A DNA stretch of 64,000 nucleotides from Duganella sp. BJB480 (GTDB taxonomy: Bacteria; Pseudomonadota; Gammaproteobacteria; Burkholderiales; Burkholderiaceae_D): assembly GCA_003416985.1 (NCBI GenBank), contig QVIN01000015.1, forward strand, positions 1-64,000, read 5' to 3'. The notes beneath the pieces are model-generated. The model searched no databases and had not been told where the DNA came from. It worked only from the letters and a program-made list of their open reading frames with translations. Positions 53,557-63,908 of the stretch are shown one piece after another. The stretch's first letter is position 1; each line of letters opens with the position of its first letter. The position numbers and the translations under genes were made by a program.

Positions 53557-54531
53557 ATCTTGCATTACGTCGATGATGGCCTGGTAGACGCGCACCGGTT
53601 CTTCGGCGATGCGGTTGAGCACGTAGAGGAAGTGCTCGTCGCCGAACACGGCGTATTCGCGGGTGGGGAAGCCGCGTGCGTGCAGTTCGGCGATCTGCTC
53701 GGTGCCCAGGCCGATCAGCGATTCGAATTCGAACCAGCGCGGGTCGATCCGCTCCTCCAAAATCAGCGCGCTGAGCTCTTGCTGGATGCCGCGGTCGTGC
53801 GTGGCGATCGAGCACTTGTGCCCGCTCAGCAGCAGCTCGCGCGCGTGGCGGCGGTAGGCTTCCGCCAGCTCGGGGCTGTTGCGGTGGTAGGAAATCGCTT
53901 CCGGTTCCAGAAACGCGCCCTTCACCAGGCGGATGCGGCCGGGGAGCTTCATCAGCGATGGCAGGTCCTGCGCGGTGCGGTGGCGCTTGGCCGGCACGGT
54001 GATGCCGACGTTGTGCAGGCCATCCTCCTTGTGCAGCCGCGCGTAGATCGCGTAGATGTCGTCGGCGCGGTCGGCGCCTTCCATCGAGATCATCGCTTCG
54101 CGGTTGATCTCGGCGGCCGCCAGCGCGATGCGGCGGGCGTTGCGGTAGCCCAGTTCCTTGTCCACCGTCAGGCCCACGTGCGACAGGTCGAACGATACCG
54201 AGCAGTTCAGGTTGCGCTGGCCGATGGCGCGGGTCAGCTCCATGAACACTTCCGTTTCGGCCATCGCGAAGCCTTCGTCGCGCACGCTCTCGCCCATGTA
54301 CTCGGCCGAGGCCGCATGGCCCTGGGCGATGATGTGCTCGACCCGCCGCAGCGCGTCGGCCACGGTGCGCCCGGCCACGTAGCGCTGCGACACCTTGTGC
54401 ATGTACGGCCGCAGCTGCGGGTCGTTGCAGAACTTTTCCTTGGCGCGCTCGTCGAGCGCGAGCGCGCGCAGGGTGGTGGCGGCCTGGTCGACCAGCGGCT
54501 GCCATTGGGCGGGGAAGGCGGGGTGGTGCAC
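53542..54531 (-). CDS. Proline dehydrogenase family protein
   Basis: The 329-residue protein resembles the FAD-dependent PutA PRODH domain: MHHPAFPAQWQPLVDQ start, GRIRLVKGAFLEPEAISYH, CSIATHD, FEFESLIGLG and REYAVFGDEHFLYVLNRIAEEPVR. It catalyses proline to pyrroline-5-carboxylate in monofunctional form. The last four residues (WGQV) and the stop codon are encoded inside the palindromic repeat, so the original C-terminus was probably replaced when the element inserted. The gene for the dehydrogenase partner is not present here. Confidence 0.86.
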   Translation of the reverse strand: MHHPAFPAQWQPLVDQAATTLRALALDERAKEKFCNDPQLRPYMHKVSQRYVAGRTVADALRRVEHIIAQGHAASAEYMGESVRDEGFAMAETEVFMELTRAIGQRNLNCSVSFDLSHVGLTVDKELGYRNARRIALAAAEINREAMISMEGADRADDIYAIYARLHKEDGLHNVGITVPAKRHRTAQDLPSLMKLPGRIRLVKGAFLEPEAISYHRNSPELAEAYRRHARELLLSGHKCSIATHDRGIQQELSALILEERIDPRWFEFESLIGLGTEQIAELHARGFPTREYAVFGDEHFLYVLNRIAEEPVRVYQAIIDVMQDWGQV

Positions 54532-54547
54532 GGATTCTCCAGTGATA

Positions 54548-54567
54548 AAAAACAGCCCGGAGGCTGT
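54548..54567 (-). terminator. Terminator after the glycine-zipper gene
   Basis: AAACAGCC and GGCTGTTT (54548-54567) pair across a four-base loop; on the minus strand a run of T follows, 12 bases past the stop of the glycine-zipper gene. Confidence 0.8.
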
Positions 54568-54579
54568 TTCGATGTGGGC

Positions 54580-55167
54580 CTAGTTGCGGACCAGGTTGCC
54601 GTTGTCGTTGCGGACCCGGTCGCCGCTGAGCATGCGCGGGTCGTGGTCGAAGTTGAAGCTGGCCTGCTTGCCGTCCTCGTATTGCACGTGCACGGTCCAC
54701 TGCTTGGTGGACTTGGCGTTCTCTTCGATCTTCTTGCCGGCGTAGGCGCCGCCGGCCGCGCCGGCCACCGTGGCCAGTTCGCGGCCGTGGCCGCTGCCGA
54801 CCTGGTTGCCCAGCAGGGCGCCGGCCACGCCGCCGGCGATCAGGCCCAGCGCGCTGCCTTCGCCCGCCTTGTCGGTGACCACGACCGAGGTGACCTTGCC
54901 GCATTCCATGCAGCTGCCCGGCTTGGCCGGGCTGGCCTTGAGCTGGGCCTTGGCCAGAGCCATCGATTTGTCGTATTCGGTCTTGGCGTCGCGCGTGCAT
55001 TGCATGCGCGCGGCCGATTCGCCTTCCTCCGAGCACAGCTTCTTGTCTTCCGCGTAGCGCGTGGCGATGCGCTTGGATTCCGCGTTGAATTGCTCTTTGG
55101 GTGTTTGCGCCTGGGCGGCGGTGGCCAGGCCGGCCAGTGCCAGCGCCATCAGAATAGAACGGTTCAT
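54580..55167 (-). CDS. Glycine zipper 2TM domain protein, exported
   Basis: The 195-residue protein has a signal peptide ending AQAQ and a Cys pair (CSEEGESAARMQC, CMEC). The zipper EGSALGLIAGGVAGALLGNQVGSGHGRELATVAGAAGGAYAGKKIEEN (about residues 102-150) is the glycine-zipper 2TM domain, followed by a surface loop and the end LSGDRVRNDNGNLVRN like the SlyB C-terminus. Likely envelope protein. AAGGAGAACAAAGC precedes the start on the minus strand. Confidence 0.85.
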   Translation of the reverse strand: MNRSILMALALAGLATAAQAQTPKEQFNAESKRIATRYAEDKKLCSEEGESAARMQCTRDAKTEYDKSMALAKAQLKASPAKPGSCMECGKVTSVVVTDKAGEGSALGLIAGGVAGALLGNQVGSGHGRELATVAGAAGGAYAGKKIEENAKSTKQWTVHVQYEDGKQASFNFDHDPRMLSGDRVRNDNGNLVRN

Positions 55168-55182
55168 GCTTTGTTCTCCTTA

Positions 55183-55611
55183 TTAACCGTAGGAACCACC
55201 AGTGTACAACAAGTCAAACAGGCGGGAAATCGTGGCGATCAGGCTGCCGGCACCCACCATCATGCTGGCCACCAGCACCACGGCCAGCGGCCAGTGGGTG
55301 TCCGACTGCCTGCCGGAGCAGGGATTGAAGCGGGCGTCCCATTTTTCGTCGGACATCAGGCCCAGCACCAGCGCCTCCAGGAAGCCGGCCAGGCCGGACA
55401 CCATGATGGGCAGCAGCTTGTAGAAGCCGTCGGCGTCCGGCCACGCGGCGGACACGGCGGCTGCGGCGGGCAGGGCGGCCAGGTGCAGCCACAGCCAGGG
55501 GTCGCGGGCGCCGCGCAGGTACAGGCGCTGGAGGCCGAGGCCGCCGAACAGGAAGGCCAGCAGGGTGGCGAAGGTCTTGTTTTTGTGGGGAGTGTGGTGC
55601 GAAACAGTCAT
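55183..55611 (-). CDS. TM2/NINE-domain membrane protein
   Basis: The 142-residue protein MTVSHHTPHKNKTFATLLAFLFGGLGLQRLYLRGARDPWLWLHLAALPAAAAVSAAWPD has a first TM2 pair with the conserved GxxGxxRxYL and then two further membrane segments (LLPIMVSGLAGFLEALVLGL and WPLAVVLVASMMVGAGSLIATIS). The TM2 family is membrane protein of unknown role. It lies 15 bases upstream of the glycine-zipper gene on the same strand, so an operon is likely. Confidence 0.82.
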   Translation of the reverse strand: MTVSHHTPHKNKTFATLLAFLFGGLGLQRLYLRGARDPWLWLHLAALPAAAAVSAAWPDADGFYKLLPIMVSGLAGFLEALVLGLMSDEKWDARFNPCSGRQSDTHWPLAVVLVASMMVGAGSLIATISRLFDLLYTGGSYG

Positions 55612-55760
55612 GTTTGTTCAGCAGTGGCCGGAAAACATGCAGTATCGGTCATAATACGGCCCCCGGCGGACCTTTTTTATGGTCGTGGCTATTGCCCCGC
55701 ACGCCGGTTCGGGGGATAATCTTCGATTACCCCAACATTGCCCGATTATTTCATTAACGC

Positions 55761-55790
55761 TTGCTGCTTCGCGGCAAAGCGCGCTATAAT
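55761..55790 (+). promoter_or_regulatory. Promoter of the rpsP-rimM-trmD-rplS operon
   Basis: TTGCTG (55761-55766) and a perfect TATAAT (55785-55790) are separated by 18 bases, 41 bases before the rpsP ATG. The -35 matches at four of six positions. Confidence 0.7.
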
Positions 55791-55830
55791 TTGCGGCTTT
55801 TTCCGTCCTAGCACACTTTTTGGAAATATT

Positions 55831-56076
55831 ATGGTCGTTATTCGTTTAGCTCGTGGAGGCGCCAAGAAGCGTCCGTTCTTCAACATCGTTGCAACCGACT
55901 CGCGCAATCGCCGCGATGGCCGTTTCATCGAGCGCATCGGTTTCTACAACCCGATGGCATCCGGTGGTGAAGTCGCTCTGCGCATCACCGCTGACCGTCT
56001 GGCTCACTGGCAGTCGGTTGGCGCGCAGCTGTCGCCTACCGTGGCTCGCCTGGTCGCTTCGAACAAAGCCGCCTAA
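55831..56076 (+). CDS. rpsP: 30S ribosomal protein S16
   Basis: The 81-residue protein MVVIRLARGGAKKRPFFNIVATDSRNRRDGRFIERIGFYNPMASGGEVALRITADRLAHWQSVGAQLSPTVARLV is unmistakable S16. Its start at 55831 is directly after GGAAAT. It is the first gene of the conserved rpsP-rimM-trmD-rplS operon. Confidence 0.97.
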   Translation: MVVIRLARGGAKKRPFFNIVATDSRNRRDGRFIERIGFYNPMASGGEVALRITADRLAHWQSVGAQLSPTVARLVASNKAA

Positions 56077-56090
56077 GTCTGGTTGCTGGT

Positions 56091-56651
56091 TTGACCGATA
56101 AGAATGCATCCGGGGTGCAAGTCCCCGACGATCTGGCACAGGTAGGCTTTGTCTTCGGTGCCTACGGCGTCGCTGGCTGGGTGAGGATACGTCCTTTCTC
56201 GGAAGATGCGGATGCACTCCTCGCGGTGAAAACCTGGTGGATCGACAAGCCAGGCTTGCACGATGTCGATGTCAAGCAGTGCAAACTGCATGGCGGCGAC
56301 GTGGTGGCGCAGCTGGTGGGAGTGACCGACCGGAACGTCGCAGAAGCGCTCAAGGGCGCCGCTGTCTCGATTCCGCGCAGTCGTTTCCCGGCCTTGTCCG
56401 ACGATGAGTTTTACTGGGCCGAGTTGATCGGTCTGGATGTAGAGAATTTGCAAGGTGAGCACCTCGGTACGGTGACTGACATGATGAGCAATGGTCCGCA
56501 GTCGATCTTGCGCATACAGCCAGCCCCGACGCCGGATGCCGACCCCGAGGTTGCGGCGCAGGAGCGCCTGATTCCATTTGTGGACGCGTTTATCATCAAG
56601 GTAGACAAGGCCGCCAAGAAGATCACTGTCGACTGGGGCCTTGATTATTAA
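56091..56651 (+). CDS. rimM: 16S rRNA maturation protein RimM
   Basis: RimM assists 30S assembly by binding S19. The 186-residue protein (TTG start at 56091; GTG at 56115 is an alternative) has the RimM barrel VQVPDDLAQVGFVFGAYGVAGWVRIRPFSEDADALLAVKTWWI and the PRC-like domain FYWAELIGLDVENLQGEHLGTV, ending with RLIPFVDAFIIKVDKAAKKITVDWGL. It follows rpsP by 14 bases. Confidence 0.93.
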   Translation: MTDKNASGVQVPDDLAQVGFVFGAYGVAGWVRIRPFSEDADALLAVKTWWIDKPGLHDVDVKQCKLHGGDVVAQLVGVTDRNVAEALKGAAVSIPRSRFPALSDDEFYWAELIGLDVENLQGEHLGTVTDMMSNGPQSILRIQPAPTPDADPEVAAQERLIPFVDAFIIKVDKAAKKITVDWGLDY

Positions 56652-56672
56652 AGAACATAAGGGCGGCCCGCC

Positions 56673-57419
56673 ATGCAATTCGATGTCGTGACCCTGTTCC
56701 CTGAAATGTTCGCCGCACTGACGCAGTCGGGTGTCACCCGGCGCGCGTTTGAACAGAATAAATGTGGCTTGTCGTTGTGGAATCCGCGTGATTTCACCAC
56801 GGACAATCACCGCACCGTGGATGACCGCCCGTATGGCGGCGGCCCCGGCATGGTGATGCTGGCCAAACCCCTGGAAGCGACGCTCAACGCGGCGAAGCAG
56901 CGCCAGACCGATGCCGGTCTGCCCGCGCCCCGCGTGGTGTTCATGTCGCCCCAGGGCAGGCAGTTGACGCACGAGCGTGTGATGCAGTTGAAGCAGGAGC
57001 CCGGCCTGGTGATCCTGTGCGGCCGCTACGAGGCGGTGGACCAGCGTTTGCTGGACCGCTGCGTCGATGAGGAAATCAGCCTGGGCGATTTCGTGCTGTC
57101 CGGCGGCGAGCTGCCGGCGATGGCCTTGATGGATGCCGTGATCCGCCAGATTCCCGGCGTGTTGAACACGGATGCGTCGGCGGTCGAGGACAGCTTCGTC
57201 AACGGCCTGCTGGATTCGCCGCACTACACGCGGCCGGAAACGTACGAGGGTGTGGGCGTGCCGCCGGTGCTGATGGGCGGCAACCACGCCGAGATCGAGA
57301 AATGGCGCCGTCAGCGCATGCTGGAGGCGACCGCGCGCAAGCGCCCGGATTTGCTGGTCAAGGCGCGTGAGGCGGGGCTGCTCACCAAGCTTGATGAAAA
57401 GTTTTTGGCAGGTTTGTAA
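56673..57419 (+). CDS. trmD: tRNA (guanine-N1)-methyltransferase TrmD
   Basis: TrmD methylates G37 of several tRNAs to prevent frameshifting. The 248-residue SPOUT enzyme has MQFDVVTLFPEMFAALTQSGVTRRAFEQN, DDRPYGGGPGMVMLAKPL, FMSPQGRQLTHERV and the deep-knot LCGRYEAVDQRLLDRCVDEEISLGDFVLSGGELPAM. It follows rimM by 21 bases. Confidence 0.97.
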   Translation: MQFDVVTLFPEMFAALTQSGVTRRAFEQNKCGLSLWNPRDFTTDNHRTVDDRPYGGGPGMVMLAKPLEATLNAAKQRQTDAGLPAPRVVFMSPQGRQLTHERVMQLKQEPGLVILCGRYEAVDQRLLDRCVDEEISLGDFVLSGGELPAMALMDAVIRQIPGVLNTDASAVEDSFVNGLLDSPHYTRPETYEGVGVPPVLMGGNHAEIEKWRRQRMLEATARKRPDLLVKAREAGLLTKLDEKFLAGL

Positions 57420-57436
57420 ACCTGTTGTAGTAGCTA

Positions 57437-57453
57437 GCGGGCATGTCGCCCGC
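57437..57453 (+). promoter_or_regulatory. Hairpin in the trmD-rplS gap
   Basis: GCGGGC (57437-57442) pairs with GCCCGC (57448-57453) over a five-base loop in the 114-base gap between trmD and rplS. No T run follows, so a simple terminator is unlikely; a leader element regulating L19 is possible but unsupported. Confidence 0.35.
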
Positions 57454-57533
57454 GTGTGTTAACCCCATCCTCTACTGGGCAACGAGCTTCGGCTCACAGC
57501 GCGCCAGCATGATGGTTTATGGAGTCATTAAAA

Positions 57534-57920
57534 ATGAATCTGATTCAACAACTCGAGCAAGAAGAAATCGCTCGCCTGGGCAAAAGCATCCCTGACTTTG
57601 CACCTGGCGATACCGTGATCGTCAACGTTAACGTAGTCGAAGGCACCCGCAAGCGCGCCCAGGCTTACGAAGGCGTGGTCATCTCCCGTCGCAACCGTGG
57701 CCTGAACTCGAACTTCATCGTTCGTAAGATCTCGTCCGGCGAAGGCGTCGAGCGTACCTTCCAGCTGTACTCCCCGCTGATCGCTTCGATCGAAGTGAAA
57801 CGCCGCGGTGACGTACGTCGCGCTAAACTGTACTACCTGCGTGATCGTTCCGGTAAATCGGCACGTATCAAGGAAAAACTGCCAAACCGTCGCCCAGTGG
57901 CGAAAGCAACCGCTGCTTAA
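57534..57920 (+). CDS. rplS: 50S ribosomal protein L19
   Basis: The 128-residue protein starts at 57534 (MNLIQQLEQEEIARLGKSIPDFAPGDTVIVNVNVVEG), with TTATGGAGTC upstream. EGVVISRRNRGLNSNFIVRKISSGEGVERTFQLYSPLIASIEVKRRGDVRRAKLYYLRDRSGKSARIKEKL is the L19 signature. It ends the operon ahead of a strong terminator. Confidence 0.97.
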   Translation: MNLIQQLEQEEIARLGKSIPDFAPGDTVIVNVNVVEGTRKRAQAYEGVVISRRNRGLNSNFIVRKISSGEGVERTFQLYSPLIASIEVKRRGDVRRAKLYYLRDRSGKSARIKEKLPNRRPVAKATAA

Positions 57921-57961
57921 TAGCCGCGTTTGTGTTTGGATGGAAGGGGCGCATTGCCCCG

Positions 57962-57986
57962 AAAAGGGCGCCACTGGCGCCCTTTT
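57962..57986 (+). terminator. Intrinsic terminator after rplS
   Basis: AAAAGGGCGCC (57962-57972) and GGCGCCCTTTT (57976-57986) form an 11-pair stem with a three-base loop, ending in TTTTCTTG. Confidence 0.9.
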
Positions 57987-58006
57987 CTTGCATGTGGAGG
58001 TAGCGT

Positions 58007-58675
58007 TTGGCCAAGCCTTTATTCGATCCGAAAGAACTGCCCGTGGACGCCATCGCCGGCGAGCCGGCGGTCGCGCCGGAGCGCCTGACGCCCGAGTGGC
58101 TGCGCGGCCGCTTCACGGCGCCGCCGCTGTGGACGCCCGAAGGCGCCGAGGAATCGCTGGGCAGCCTGTCGCAGCGGCCGACGCCGACGCCGGCCTCGGT
58201 GCTGATCCCGCTGGTGCCGCGCGCGGACGGCCTGACCATCCTGCTGACCCAGCGCACCGAACACCTGACCGACCACGCCGGCCAGATCAGCTTTCCCGGC
58301 GGCCGCGCCGAGGACTACGACAGCGACGCGGTCGACACCGCGCTGCGCGAGTCGGAGGAGGAGATCGGGCTGGCGCGCCGCCATGTCGACGTGCTGGGCA
58401 CCCTGCCGCGCTACCTGACCGGCACCGGCTATTGCGTGACGCCGGTGGTGGGGCTGGTGGCGCCGCCGTTCGAGCTGACCGCCGATCCGTCCGAGGTGGC
58501 GGAAATCTTCGAGGTGCCGCTGGCCTTCCTGATGGACGGCTTGAACCACCAGCGACTGTCGGTGCAGCTGCCGGGTGGGCGGCGCAGCTTTTATGCGATG
58601 CCGTACGGCGACTATTACATCTGGGGCGCAACAGCGGGCATGCTGCGCAACCTGTTCCATTTCTTGCGCGCATAG
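58007..58675 (+). CDS. CoA pyrophosphatase (NUDIX family)
   Basis: The 222-residue protein starts at TTG 58007, supported by GGAGG six bases upstream (57996-58000). The Nudix signature is FPGGRAEDYDSDAVDTALRESEEEIGL, the variant used by CoA diphosphatases, and the preceding LLTQRTEHLTDHAGQISFPGG is the UPF0035-like motif of the same group. It cleaves CoA or its derivatives to phosphopantetheine and 3',5'-ADP. The rare start codon is consistent across the local context. Confidence 0.9.
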   Translation: MAKPLFDPKELPVDAIAGEPAVAPERLTPEWLRGRFTAPPLWTPEGAEESLGSLSQRPTPTPASVLIPLVPRADGLTILLTQRTEHLTDHAGQISFPGGRAEDYDSDAVDTALRESEEEIGLARRHVDVLGTLPRYLTGTGYCVTPVVGLVAPPFELTADPSEVAEIFEVPLAFLMDGLNHQRLSVQLPGGRRSFYAMPYGDYYIWGATAGMLRNLFHFLRA

Positions 58676-58730
58676 AGACACTACGTTATCGTAGCGGGCA
58701 TCAAGGCATCGCCGACTTAAAGGATCACTA

Positions 58731-59699
58731 ATGACTTTTCTTTCCATTCTATGCGCGCTGCTGATCGAGCAGATGAAGCCGCTGCGCGCAGACAATCCGA
58801 TCTACGCCGAAATCAAGCGCCTGGCGTTGCGGATGGAGACCTGGTTCAACGCCGGCGACTCGACCCACGGCCGCCTGGGCTGGTTCGTGATGATGGCGAT
58901 CCTGATGGTGCCCACGGCCGTGATCTACTGGCTGCTGCGCCGCTACGGCTGGTTCGGCATGCCCTTCCTGTGGAACGTGCTGATCGTTTACCTGACGCTG
59001 GGCTTCCGCCACTACAGCCACTATTTCACCTCGATCCAGCTGGCCCTCAACGCCGGCGACGACGCCACCGCGCGCGCGCTGCTGGCCGAGTGGACCAAGC
59101 AGGACACGGTCGGCATGGAGACCTCCGAGATCGCCCGCATCGCGGTCGAGAAGTCGCTGATCACCACGCACCGCAATGTGTTCGGGGTGTTCTTCTGGTT
59201 CCTGATGCCGCTGGGTCCGGCCTGTGCGGTGATGTACCGCGTGGCCGAGCACCTGGCGCGCGCCTGGAACGAGCCCGAGCACATGCGCAACGAGGCCTTC
59301 GGCCAGTTCGCCGCGCGCGCGTTCTACTGGATCGACTGGATTCCCGTGCGCCTGACCGCCGTGGCCTTCGCCGTGGTGGGCAACTTCGAGGACGCGATCT
59401 ACGCCTGGCGCAACTTCGCCCACCGCTGGGCGGACGAGGCGATCGGCATCATCCTGTCGGCCGGCGGCGGCGCCATGGGCGTGCGCCTGGGCACGCCGGC
59501 GGAGAACGCGGCCAAGCTGCTGCCGGCGGACGCCGCCACGGTGGACCTCGGCGACGAGGAGCCGGACATGCTGCCGGGCGAGGAGCCGAGCGTGCGCGCG
59601 CTGCAGAGCACGGTGGGCCTGGTGTGGCGCGCCTTGCTGCTGTGGATGATGTTGTTATTGCTGCTGTCCGGCGCGGTGTGGCTCGGAGCGACCCCTTAA
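58731..59699 (+). CDS. CobD/CbiB-family-like membrane protein
   Basis: The 322-residue protein MTFLSILCALLIEQMKPLRADNPIYAEIKRLALRMETWFNAGDSTHGRLGWFVMMAILMVPTAVIYWLLRR has about five membrane helices and the Burkholderiales CobD/CbiB-family layout, with the ending WRALLLWMMLLLLLSGAVWLG. True CbiB makes adenosylcobinamide; no other cobalamin gene is nearby, so another role is possible. Confidence 0.82.
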   Translation: MTFLSILCALLIEQMKPLRADNPIYAEIKRLALRMETWFNAGDSTHGRLGWFVMMAILMVPTAVIYWLLRRYGWFGMPFLWNVLIVYLTLGFRHYSHYFTSIQLALNAGDDATARALLAEWTKQDTVGMETSEIARIAVEKSLITTHRNVFGVFFWFLMPLGPACAVMYRVAEHLARAWNEPEHMRNEAFGQFAARAFYWIDWIPVRLTAVAFAVVGNFEDAIYAWRNFAHRWADEAIGIILSAGGGAMGVRLGTPAENAAKLLPADAATVDLGDEEPDMLPGEEPSVRALQSTVGLVWRALLLWMMLLLLLSGAVWLGATP

Positions 59700-59792
59700 G
59701 CGGGTACAATAGCGGCATTGCTGTGGTGCGGAAAGATGATCTTTCTGCACCAAAGTGGTTAATCGCGCTGAAAACTGGATAGAAATCAATGA

Positions 59793-59831
59793 CTTACGTA
59801 TTCAGGTCTTCTATAAGATATAATACGTAAG
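59793..59831. promoter_or_regulatory. Inverted repeat around a -10-like site upstream of the DUF3579 gene
   Basis: CTTACGTATT (59793-59802) and AATACGTAAG (59822-59831) are perfect ten-base inverted repeats separated by 19 bases, with TATAAT at 59819-59824 overlapping the right arm. It may be an operator with a promoter inside it or a leader hairpin. The 223-base gap around it is otherwise unremarkable. Confidence 0.45.
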
Positions 59832-59922
59832 ATTCTTACAGAATGATATCCGCCCGAGCGACCAGTCGGGATTATTCACGCATTCTTGTTACCAACAAGT
59901 ATCTACTCCTAAGCAGCCGCCC

Positions 59923-60258
59923 ATGGCAGAGTCAGCCCTCAAACCGTCAGAACAGCTGGATTCGTTCTTCATCCTTGGCCGCACCAGCAATGGCAGGCAG
60001 TTCCGTCCCAGCGACTGGGCCGAGCGCCTGTGCGGGGTGATGTCCTGCTTCAAGCCGGAAGGTTACGGCGGCGGCCGCGACTCCCACCTGCAGTTCTCGC
60101 CCTACGTGACGCCGACCGTGATCGACGGCGTCAAGTCGGTGGTGGTGAACGGCAAGCTGCGCCAGCTGGAACCGCTGGCCTACCACTTCGTCATCTCCTT
60201 CGCCAAGGACAACGACCTGCAAATGGTCGACGCCTGCATCCTGCCCGAAAAGGCTTGA
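59923..60258 (+). CDS. DUF3579 domain-containing protein
   Basis: The 111-residue protein MAESALKPSEQLDSFFILGRTSNGRQFRPSDWAERLCGVMSCFKPEG matches DUF3579, ending with CILPEKA. Members are restricted mainly to betaproteobacteria and have no known function. The start is preceded by a long gap carrying a palindromic site. Confidence 0.88.
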   Translation: MAESALKPSEQLDSFFILGRTSNGRQFRPSDWAERLCGVMSCFKPEGYGGGRDSHLQFSPYVTPTVIDGVKSVVVNGKLRQLEPLAYHFVISFAKDNDLQMVDACILPEKA

Positions 60259-60349
60259 TCTCCGTCATTTAAAATTCGCTTAATCCGCCACCCACGAGGG
60301 CGGGGTAGGGCGTATGCTGCCTGTTCCTCATTTTTTTTCGCGAGAGATC

Positions 60350-63100
<2,751 letters not shown>

Positions 63101-63103
63101 TCT

Positions 63104-63121
63104 GCCGGGGGATGCCCCGGC
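63104..63121. terminator. Short GC hairpin after the M16 peptidase gene
   Basis: GCCGGGG (63104-63110) and CCCCGGC (63115-63121) form a seven-pair stem with a four-base loop, between convergent genes. No T run follows, so terminator activity is uncertain. Confidence 0.45.
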
Positions 63122-63125
63122 GGCG

Positions 63126-63725
63126 TCAGTGGATGTCGTCCAGCTGGTCGTGCGCGCGACGGTAGCGCGGCAGGCGGCGTTCCAGCGTGTTCTGCGACTG
63201 GTGGTTGGCGTGTTCGACCAGCGTCAGCGCAGTGCTCAATGCGGCGCTCATCGCTTTGGCGGCGGCTGCCATCGCTTCCGCCGGCGTCAGGGGCGCCTTG
63301 GCTGCCAGTTCGTTTTGGCGGGCGCGCAACTGGGCGGCCCTGGTCCAGTTCCTTTCGCCGGGGAAGCGTATCCAGAGTTCCAGCCAGGCGTTGCGGGCGT
63401 CGCCGCAGGTTTGTTGTACCATCTGATTCGGTGAGACCGCCTCGCCGCGGAAGATGAGGTCGTCGCCGATCACGTCGGCGCCCTGCCAAGTGTCGCCGCT
63501 GTGCACGCGCAGGCGCGTGCCGTCGGGCAGGAACAGCTGCTTCCATTGGTAGCCGCGCAACGGGGCCGCGTCTTCGCGGCTCTTTGTTATCCATAGTTTG
63601 ATGGCGCCGGCGATGGCTTCGGCGGGTGTCAGCGGGCTGCCGCTCTGGTGCAGGAAATCGCAGAGCTCGTCGTATGCGGCGGGAGGGACCTTGGGGGACG
63701 TTTTTTGAGACCTTGTGGTATTCAT
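63126..63725 (-). CDS. Hypothetical protein
   Basis: The 199-residue protein (MNTTRSQKTSPKVPPAAYDELCDFLHQSGSPLTPAEAIAGAIKLWITKSREDAAPL) has a good ribosome site (AGGAG) upstream on the minus strand. The central TWQGADVIGDDLIFRGEAVSPNQMVQQTCGDARNAWLELWIRFPGERNWTRAAQLRARQ and the C-terminal Ala-rich helix are uncharacterised. No signal, membrane segment or known motif is visible. Confidence 0.6.
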   Translation of the reverse strand: MNTTRSQKTSPKVPPAAYDELCDFLHQSGSPLTPAEAIAGAIKLWITKSREDAAPLRGYQWKQLFLPDGTRLRVHSGDTWQGADVIGDDLIFRGEAVSPNQMVQQTCGDARNAWLELWIRFPGERNWTRAAQLRARQNELAAKAPLTPAEAMAAAAKAMSAALSTALTLVEHANHQSQNTLERRLPRYRRAHDQLDDIH

Positions 63726-63908
63726 TACTGATTCTCCTGTCTGGTTTTTGCTGTCGCCTTCTATTTCTCTCTGTTGGACCAGCGCCCAAAAAAAGAGTTC
63801 GGAAATGACGAAAATAGAGCAAAGCAGAGAGCCAATTCAGTGAGGTCTGTCCAAGGGCCGTGCAGATAGGACCCCACCCTGTATTCTGTTGGAAATTTTG
63901 GAGGTGTC

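Noticed and set aside
58731..59699. Genuine cobalamin biosynthesis gene cbiB
   Set aside because: It resembles the CobD/CbiB family but has no cobalamin gene neighbours, so I call it CobD/CbiB-like without a gene symbol.
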